The notes under the pieces: model-generated
The model's database searches: none
What the model was told of the DNA's origin: nothing
The model's input: only the letters and a program-made list of their open reading frames with translations
Position numbers and translations under genes: made by a program
NCBI GenBank assembly: GCA_020796225.1
Contig: CM036753.1
Coordinates: 75,156,865-75,220,864 of the forward strand
From: Arion vulgaris
Lineage: Eukaryota > Mollusca > Gastropoda > Stylommatophora > Arionidae
Direction: 5' to 3'
DNA: 64,000 nucleotides
Shown here: positions 57,046 through 64,000 of the stretch, in pieces
Layout of the letters: every line of letters starts with the position of its first letter
Numbering within the stretch: position 1 is the stretch's first letter

Positions 57046-57330
57046 GTCTCAATGGCGAAGTGGTTAATTCGTCTGCCTGTCGTACTGAAATGTGTGGGTT
57101 CGAATACGGACCGAGACACGTGTGCAATTTCTTCATGTGATCAATAGGATTGTTACGAAGTTACTGCTTTGTGCAATGCTCTCGACAGATTACATGCCAT
57201 CTCTGCCGACAAGGATGGAGGTTTATGGGGAAAACCAGGTGCAATGAAGTCAATCCTTTGCTTTTGATCCCTATTTGGACTAACCAGTACTTTAGTGGTG
57301 GATGGGACATGAAATAAATGCGAAAACGAG
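57046..57330 (+). mobile_element. SINE-B, most complete copy
   Basis: Begins 'gtctcaatggcgaagtggtt' (A box), B box 'gggttcgaatacgg', and 'accgagac' closes an acceptor-like stem with 'gtctc'. The body ends past 'aaccaggtgcaatgaagtca'. This copy fixes the structure of the family and shows which part the 43-bp array contains. Confidence 0.88.
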
Positions 57331-57651
57331 AAGGCCAATATCGCATGAAAACGAAATGAAACAGATTATATGGAACCGGATATCTACTTGGTAATAATTT
57401 GAATCGTAGTTGAAAGTATAGTTCTTCTCTTTACATCATATAACAAGATCTCTGTAACAAAGATATAATAGCCAAATTAACAGTAAACTGATAATCTATA
57501 TATACTTCACAATTTCCCCCCTTTTTTTTAAACGAATACAAATACTTGGATTTGGGAAGAATTTCAAGAATATGTGAATTTCATGAATAGATAGCATAAG
57601 CAGTGAGGGTACATTGATGAAAGCCAATGCACAAATGAAACTCCTTTAAAC

Positions 57652-57898
57652 TAACTCTTCTTTGCGTTCGTTCTTTGCGACCAATTTTAATCACTCTTTG
57701 TGATATGTTTGATCTTTGCCAAGAACGTGTATACATTGCACATTTGTTTGGTAGATCCCTAAACGCATAGACTTCTACTCGTTTAGGACACGTGCATCCG
57801 ATTTCATCCAAACCTCCTTAGTCGCCTCTTACGACATGCGTGGCAGGTAACACTGGTTCTATTCTTTACAACCGAAATTTGGGCCCCGGTAACCACTC
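57652..57898 (-). mobile_element. SINE-A
   Basis: Complete short form, GAA tail reduced. Only a 7-bp candidate TSD (tttaaac at 57645 and 57900). Confidence 0.88.
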
Positions 57899-57924
57899 AT
57901 TTAAACATACACACATATACACTT

Positions 57925-58011
57925 ACTCGTACTGTTTCATATCTGAAAGTCTAACAAACACACACATACACATACACAGATATTCGTACTGTTTCATATC
58001 TGAAAGTCTAA

Positions 58012-58050
<39 letters not shown>

Positions 58051-58052
58051 GC
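57925..58052 (-). repeat. Inverted copies of the GT-composite unit
   Basis: Two units of 'cgtactgtttcatatctgaa' 'agtctaacaaacac' plus (CA)n, the exact complement of the array at 59700-60930. Confidence 0.95.
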
Positions 58053-58099
58053 GCTGTGTTTTCTTTCTTTCTTTTTACAAAGTAAGATGAGATGGTTAT

Positions 58100-58360
58100 G
58101 ATTATTTGAAAATGATAGTTACACTACACTGACTTTATTTGAATGATGTTAATACACTGACTTTATTTGAACATGATAGTTACACTACACTGACTTTATT
58201 TGAACATGATAGTTACACTACACTGACTTTATTTGAAAATGATAGATACACTACACTGACTTTATTTGAAAATGATAGTTACACTACACTGACTTTATTT
58301 GAAAATGATAGATACACTACACTGACTTTATTTGAACATGATAGTTACACACTGACTGTA
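58100..58360. repeat. 33-bp minisatellite, ~7 copies
   Basis: Unit 'actgactttatttgaacatg' 'atagttacactac'; variants aaCatg/aaAatg and Gtta/Gata alternate. Confidence 0.96.
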
Positions 58361-58506
58361 TGACAGTCAAATTGATGACACATGAAACGAACAAAGGGGA
58401 TAAGATACCAGATTTCGAACAGCTTTAATATCTTGACATTTAAGAACTTTAACAGCGACATTTTTGACGTGAAGTTTTGAAGAATCATGATCGCTTTCTC
58501 AATTTG

Positions 58507-58756
58507 TGAGCGTCTGTAGCTCAAGCGGTAGTGAACTCGATCACGAACCCAAGCGTACCTGGTTCAAACTCCACGGTGGGCAAGTTTGGAAGCAAATTCG
58601 TTTCCGTGGGATTTTTACAAAAGGTAAAAATAGACCTCACCGTTCAGAAAGCAATGGCAAACTACTGAACGTATATGTGGTGCCTAGAAAATCAATGAAT
58701 CGTTTACTGTGGTTGATGGCTACGTCCTGTAAAGGATATGCCACGATTTTATTTCA
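58507..58756 (+). mobile_element. tRNA-headed SINE with LINE-A-like tail
   Basis: Canonical A box 'tagctcaagcggtag' and B box 'ggttcaaactcc' in tRNA spacing, then a 170-bp body ending 'gtcctgtaaaggatatg'. Near-perfect TSD: tttctcaatttg (58495-58506) and tttctaatttg (58757-58767). The tail resembles the LINE-A terminus 'gtcctataaaggata'. Confidence 0.88.
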
Positions 58757-58789
58757 TTTCTAATTTGACACAGACATAAGGAAGTTTAG

Positions 58790-58975
58790 AACATTTGGTT
58801 ACAGCAGGCAAAATACAGCGGAAGATAGAGGGAGACAAAGGAATAAAATTCCGGACGGCTTGAAATCGTGGTTTGGCAATGGTTCGGTGACGAAGTTGAT
58901 GGACTGTACCAGGGAGAGACTGATATGGAGAGACATGATCGCCTACGGCACTTGAATGAATAAGGAAGATGTGAA
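58790..58975 (+). mobile_element. LINE-L 3' end
   Basis: Decayed. One frame reads LIWRDMIAYGT and stop. Confidence 0.6.
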
Positions 58976-59029
58976 ATATAATAATCTAATGTCAAAACGG
59001 ATTCACTGATTTCTTAGGTTTTTCCAATA

Positions 59030-59390
59030 CAACTTCTTCTTCTTCTTCGAACGCTCCATATCGACCACTTGTTAACCAATATTTGTGATGTGTATGTGAT
59101 CCGAGTCTATGAGCGAGTGCACGCTTTGCCAGTTATGCACTTACAAGTAGGCCAGCACATCCTATTTCTGCAACGCTTTTTATTCACTAGTGTAGTTTCC
59201 CTAGTAAAAAAAAAAAAAATCACAAACAACGTTACTAAGCTGGAGTTGGTTCGCAAAGTCCTGTAGAGGATATGAAAATTAACTTTTAGTTTCCCTAGAA
59301 CTCTACCTCAGTCGCCTCTTACGACATGCCTTGTAGGTAACAGTGTTACTATTCTTTGCTTTCCTTTGCGAGCCCAGGCAACACATGGGG
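59030..59390 (-). mobile_element. SINE-A2, interrupted by an 82-bp insertion
   Basis: GAA tail at the left ('tcttcttcttcttcgaacgc'), core 'gtcgcctcttacgacatgcc' near 59310, right end 'cccaggcaacacatgggg'. Same family as 34238-34500. The insertion is at 59205-59286. Confidence 0.85.
59205..59286 (+). mobile_element. 82-bp retroposon tail inside SINE-A2, 12-bp TSD
   Basis: Flanked by 'tagtttccctag' at 59193-59204 and 59287-59298. The insert starts with an A13-14 run and ends 'gtcctgtagaggatatg…', like the tail of the SINE at 58507, so it is probably a strongly 5'-truncated copy. Confidence 0.85.
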
Positions 59391-59699
59391 GAATTCAATA
59401 GACATAGTCACTCAGAATCTTATAACAGTAGTTCCTCTAAGTTTCACTGCTCCATTTCAGGAATCAACATTCCACAAGTCAAAGTCATTGTCCTTTAATA
59501 CTACTTTCAAATATTTAGATTATCTATTTTGTTTATCTTTCGCTTGAGGGTTGTATGGGAACAGAACATAACAATATCACGAACTTCCACATTAACCGGA
59601 GTGCAAATTTATCCCTTGTTAATCCTATTTTCCTGTCTTCTACATCTAAATCCTCAGCTAATCTATTGTGTAGACATTCTGTGTATATAAGACAAGTAG

Positions 59700-60769
59700 C
59701 AGAATTCCAATACGAAACAGTACGAGAATGTGTGTATGTGTATGTGTTTGTTACACTTTCAGATACGAAACAGTACGAGTATGTGTGTATGTGTGTGTAT
59801 GTGTTTGTTAGACTTTCAGATATGAAACAGTACGAGAATGTGTGTGTGTGTGTGTATGTGTTTGTTAGACTTTCAGATATGAAACAGTACGAGTGTGTGT
59901 GTGTGTGTGTGTGTTTGTTAGACTTTCAGATATGAAACAGTACGAGAATGTGTGTGTGTGTGTGTATGTGTTTGTTAGACTTTCAGATATGAAACAGTAC
60001 GAGTGTGTGTGTGTGTGTGTGTATGTGTTTGTTAGACTTTCAGATATGAAACAGTACGAGAATGTGTGTGTGTGTGTATGTGTTTGTTAGACTTTCAGAT
60101 ATGAAACAGTACAGAATGTGTGCTTGTGTGTATGTGTTTGTTAGACTTTCAGATATGAAACAGTACGAGAATGTGTGTGTGTGTATGTGTTTGTTAGACT
60201 TTCAGATATGAAACAGTACAGAAGTGTGTGTGTGTGTATGTGTTTGTTAGACTTTCAGATATGAAACAGTACGAGAATGTGTGTGTGTGTGTGTTTTGTT
60301 TGTTAGACTTTCAGATATGAAACAGTACAGAAGTGTGTGTGTGTGTTTTGTTTGTTAGACTTTCAGATATGAAACAGTACGAAGAATGTGTGTGTGTGTG
60401 TGTATGTGTTTGTTAGACTTTCAGATATGAAACAGTACGAGTATGTGTGTATGTGTGTGTATGTGTTTGTTAGACTTTCAGATATGAAACATACAGTATG
60501 TGTGTATGTGTGTGATTTTGTTAGACTTTCAGATATGAAACAGTACGAGTATGTGTGTATGTGTGTGTTTGTTACACTTTCAAATATGAAACAGTACAAT
60601 AATTTGTGTGTGTGTGTGTGTGTGTTTGTTAGACTTTCAGATATGAAACAGTACAAGTAAGTGTGTGTGTGTGTGTGTGTGTTTGTTAGACTTTATGAAA
60701 CATCAAGTAAGTGTGTGTGTGTGTGTGTGTGTGTGTTTGTTAGACTTTCAGATATGAAACAGTACAAGT

Positions 60770-60808
<39 letters not shown>

Positions 60809-60930
60809 GTTAGACTTTCAGATATGAAACAGTACAAGTAAGTGTGTGTGTGTGTGTGTGTGTGTTTGTTAGACTTTATGAAACAGTACGAGTAAGTGTG
60901 TGTTTGTGTGTGTTTGTTATATATAAAAAT
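59700..60930 (+). repeat. GT-composite satellite, ~22 units of ~55 bp
   Basis: Each unit is 'tttgttagactttcagatat' 'gaaacagtacgaga' plus a (TG)n/(TATG) tract of variable length. GT tracts lengthen towards the right end. Confidence 0.96.
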
Positions 60931-61074
60931 CACATATTCAGAATTGTTGATCGCAACACCACATACATAATTGCTTATCTTTTTTTCTCTACCATCTTTC
61001 TGTGTATACATTCACCATCTTCTGTTTGTCTTCCTTCTCTATCTTTCTCACACAAAAATAGTGAATTTCTTCAC

Positions 61075-61205
61075 TTCTGGTGTGTCCTTTGCTTGATAAA
61101 GGCTTTTTGGTAAAAACATTGCTGTGTATTGTTATTGTTTTTGTACTTTGTAAAACTACAGTACTTTGGTTTTACTGTTTCGCCATTGCTATTTAGTTTT
61201 ACTAG
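61075..61205 (-). mobile_element. Single arm of the fold-back family
   Basis: 'cttgataaaggctttttggt' … 'gtaaaactacagtactttgg' … 'tgtttcgcc' corresponds to the right arm of 33664-33747. No inverted partner nearby. Confidence 0.75.
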
Positions 61206-61362
61206 TCTTCCTTATATCGATATCTCTTTTATTGCTATTAACATTTTCTCTGTATCGTTCTATTATCTATCTTTGTATATTTTATATATCTTTCGCAAAA
61301 ACGTTTATCTGTATCTCTCATAATGACTTCCCAAATGTCACAGAATATAAATGTATATATAT

Positions 61363-61527
61363 CATTGGCGGTTCGTCATTAAGGGCCAGTGGGACCGGGC
61401 CCCACCATAAATAATGTGTAACGTGTTTTTAGTATTTTATAAATTAAAATTTAACAACCCAAAACCATGATTTTTGCAAAATCTTTTGTCTGGCCCCACC
61501 AACAAAAACAATCACGAGCCGCCACTG
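61363..61527 (+). mobile_element. hAT-type MITE, copy 6
   Basis: 165 bp. TIRs CATTGGCGGTTCGT and ACGAGCCGCCACTG. Flanked on both sides by 'atatatat' (61355-61362, 61528-61535). Confidence 0.92.
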
Positions 61528-61535
61528 ATATATAT

Positions 61536-62220
61536 TTCTGCCTTCAACTTTCATGTCTATTTATGTTATTCTGTATTCATTACTTTCATGTTATTATATT
61601 CTTTCTTTTTCTTCTTTTCTGGTTTTCATGTTTGAGTTTTTTGTTTCAAAGTTAAGTTTAAATGTCTCAGTAGCACTCCATTTCAGAACAATTTTCTCAC
61701 ATCTATTTTTCTCTGACCTTTTCTTTGTTCCTTAACCGTCCTATTCCAGATGTATGTAATCATAACTTTCTTTTTTCTCTCATTCATTTCACATATTGTT
61801 TTCTGCAAGCTTTTTTCTCTCAGCCTTTGTAGATTTTCCCGCCTGTGTTGTTCTCTGTGTAGCTCCCTGAACCCAGTTTCCGTTACGCAAGGGGTGTGAT
61901 TGTGATCCAAACTTTACATCTACATCTATGAAATCCTCCCTCCTGCCCCCTAATCCCTCTTTTTCTGTTTCTGTTTTCCTCGAACAGTTTTAGAATGTGT
62001 AAGTAAATATTTATCATATAGCGTTATTAGTGTTATATTGTATTACAGCATTTATTCATCATTCATGAAGTAATTATCAAATACAAAGTGTAGAAGTGCA
62101 TTCATTGTTAGAATTTTCCTTGTTTTCGTTTTTCTTCGTTTGACACAATGTATAACTTTCTCAAATTTTTGAAAACATAGGTCGTGACCTAAATTGTAAA
62201 CTGATTAATCAGTTCTGTTC
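61536..62220. other. No recognisable feature
   Basis: Pyrimidine-rich, non-coding. Confidence 0.4.
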
Positions 62221-62227
62221 CGAGTCA

Positions 62228-62815
62228 TCATCAAATAGATTGTCTTCAGCAGAACTTTGCCACCCTAACAGTCCTTCGGAATATCTCTCTCTCTCTCTCT
62301 CTCATAGTCTAGATGTCACATCTCTGCAGCTGTCATGCTCAAACCATCAGTTACATTCTGAATCCATCTTCTCCGCGGTCTTCCTCTTCTCTTCTTTGCC
62401 GGAATGCCTCCTGCCATGATTGTCTTCTACAACCCTTCTTGTCTCTTTATATGTCCAAAATACTTAGATTTTCTCAGTGTTATTTGTCACATCAGCCAAT
62501 TTTCTTTGATGTGGTTTTTTCTGGATAGATCTTCTTCTTCTTTGCTTCGTTCTTATCGACCATTCTGTAATCACTTTTCATGATATGTTTATCTTTGCAA
62601 GAACGTATACAATTGCCCATTGGTTTCATAGGCCCCTAATCCAGACTTCTACACGTTTAGGACACATGCATCCGATTTCAGCCAAACCTCCTTAGTCGCC
62701 TCTTACGACATGCGTGGCAGGTAACAGTGGTTCTATTCTTTACACTCCAAATTTGGGCCCCGGTAACCACTCGGGCGTGGATAGATCTATTTGTTCTCTT
62801 CTCTATCAATGATAT
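62228..62815 (-). pseudogene. LINE-Q 3' part, split by SINE-A
   Basis: 62228-62532 is the C-terminal region and tail ('catcatcaaatagattgtct', a (CT)n tract at 62281-62303, 'ccaattttctttgatgtgg'). 62789-62815 continues it ('atttgttctcttctctatc'). The uninterrupted arrangement is seen at 42700-42760. Confidence 0.88.
62533..62777 (-). mobile_element. SINE-A nested in LINE-Q, 11-bp TSD
   Basis: Perfect duplication 'tggatagatct' at 62522-62532 and 62778-62788. Complete short SINE-A with several small deletions in the 3' module. Confidence 0.95.
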
Positions 62816-63179
62816 GCGAAGGCTCTTCTGTAAGACTTATATTCAATATATGTTTTTCCTTTCGAAGTTACAGTCATTAATTCAAATAAACATTTCATTC
62901 ATCACACATAATCCAAATTTATTATCGATTCTGTTCAAAATTATTATGACTTGTGTACTAAAAAATTGTGTACAAAATAATGACGTCGCCATGTCTTTCG
63001 CTGAGCACATTTGTTTTGTTCGACATTATATCTCGAAGATAATTATAATGGACATTCGTAAGATATGTGAATTTATGTTTATGTTGATCAAAGACAATGC
63101 AATTCATCACTCTTCTGATAGTACAAGATCAATAAGTGTTTGAAAACATCTAACTTCCACACACTCGTCCCACTCTTTC
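62816..63179. other. No recognisable gene
   Basis: An open frame (62727-63143) overlaps the SINE and is not conserved in look; not called. Confidence 0.4.
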
Positions 63180-63480
63180 TCTAGCATTTGACGTCCTTGG
63201 CACTTGAGGCATCATCAAATGTGAATATTTCTTCTCATTTTTCTTGGCCGTACTCTGTATTGTGTTCCAGTTATGATTCATTTTTTCAGTTCTTGTTCTT
63301 CTATTCTCTTTCGTCTTTTGTGGGTCTTCCACGTTTTCGTTTACCTTCTGGTGTCCAGCCCAGTGTAGATTTTTGTGACAGAGTTAGTCTCAATGCGTTT
63401 CGCATGTCTAATTCATCTTTGTCGTCTCTTTTTGTCGATGGTTTTCATACTCTCTTACTAACACTATGCATATGTGGTGA
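63180..63480 (-). mobile_element. LINE C-terminal fragment
   Basis: The minus strand has MRNALRLTLSQKSTLGWTPE and then [14 protein letters not shown], the common [14 protein letters not shown] ending of animal LINEs; a shifted continuation holds NHNWNTIQ. Tail near 63215. Confidence 0.75.
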
Positions 63481-64000
63481 TCTATTCTTCAATAAATATA
63501 TAGTTTTTTTTGACAGAACACTTGTAAGATCTTTAGCAAACAAGTTGTAAGAAAGATGGAAAGTTTGGAAACGCGGTAAGCTTGCAAAGTTCGGATATGT
63601 GAACAGATATAACTTCCTCTCAAAAACAGTTATCTAGGAAACAGTCGAGTTTGGAAGGAGAAGGTTAAGGCAAAGAAAAGCATAGGCTGATAACATCAAG
63701 AATTGATTATAATATGGCTTTTCCACACGCTTCCACCTCGCAAATGAAATAGTTCTTTGGAAAGACGTATGTGGTTGCGATTCCATTGTTGCGCCTCTAT
63801 GACCGTATTTGCTTATGGTCTATATTATTATTATTGCTATTATTATTATTATTTATTCATAGCTACAAAAAAAATGTACGAACTAGCGCAGACGTCGTTT
63901 ACAATGGCATAGTTACCGTAGATGCACTTAAAAGTTGGGCTATCTGCTTGCGAGAATTGCTTCCTCTACAACGGTTATTATTAGCAACATGTTTCTGAGC
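63481..64000. other. No recognisable feature; short (TTA)n at 63823-63855
   Basis: Non-coding to the right edge. Confidence 0.4.

Noticed and set aside
58507..58580. A true tRNA gene
   Set aside because: A and B boxes are good, but no closed acceptor stem is seen and the sequence continues as a 250-bp SINE with TSD.
62727..63143. 138-residue frame
   Set aside because: Starts inside a SINE and runs into A+T-rich DNA; no domain.

Overview
The window is metazoan nuclear DNA: A+T-rich, with spliceosomal introns and very dense transposable elements (TEs). It has no operons, no rRNA and no bacterial-type genes. The mixture of several LINE families whose 3' ends run into (GAT)n or (GAA)n, tRNA-headed SINEs, hAT and mariner MITEs and large minisatellites suits an invertebrate such as a mollusc or other lophotrochozoan. 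The taxon cannot be fixed from the sequence alone.

Genes. The only protein-coding gene I recognise is the 3' end of INTS14 (Integrator complex subunit 14, also VWA9) on the + strand: four terminal coding exons at 1948-2027, 2179-2354, 3193-3258 and 5792-6022. They join in phase and end in a stop codon that overlaps an AATAAA. The upstream exons lie outside the window. Two further candidates are weaker. One is a first coding exon with a signal peptide (14848-15041), with a TATA box about 460 bp upstream. The other is an orphan exon-like block at 31364-31425.

Repeats, using local nicknames for families seen here. LINE-A (1-945; 19438-19795; 50846-51250), LINE-Q (2575; 42500; 45992; 62228), LINE-F (10650; 20768; 21100; 43575; 44820), LINE-G (35675; 45410), LINE-K (25525; 32465; 37018; 39400-41345), LINE-S (13085; 27600-28335), LINE-U (13551; 18432), LINE-V (29592-31095) and others are all dead 3' fragments. 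SINE-A (nine copies, two of them the divergent A2 type) has a (GAA)n tail, a shared core and long target-site duplications (TSDs). SINE-B, C, F, G, T and a tRNA-headed SINE at 58507 also occur. One hAT MITE family with 14-bp terminal inverted repeats (TIRs) has six copies, four of them with perfect 8-bp TSDs. Single copies of a second hAT MITE, a mariner-type MITE and piggyBac-like remnants are present. Two fold-back elements have 84-bp and about 139-bp arms.

Layout. 1-6 kb: LINE-A and INTS14, with a 45-bp minisatellite in its last intron. 6-16 kb: piggyBac-like and LINE/SINE remnants and the secreted-peptide exon. 16-24 kb: two minisatellites (27 bp and 43 bp), fold-backs and the mariner MITE. 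24-37 kb: LINE/SINE patchwork. 37-41 kb: two more arrays (44 bp and 45 bp). 41-57 kb: LINEs and MITEs. 57-61 kb: a GT-rich composite array facing a short inverted copy of itself. 61-64 kb: nested LINE/SINE and intergenic DNA.

The most striking pattern is that four of the large minisatellites are made from pieces of TEs. Three of them (27, 43 and 44 bp units) appear to have units spanning a TE end plus the adjacent flanking DNA, so they would have formed in place after insertion. The fourth amplifies an internal LINE segment whose remaining halves still flank the array.
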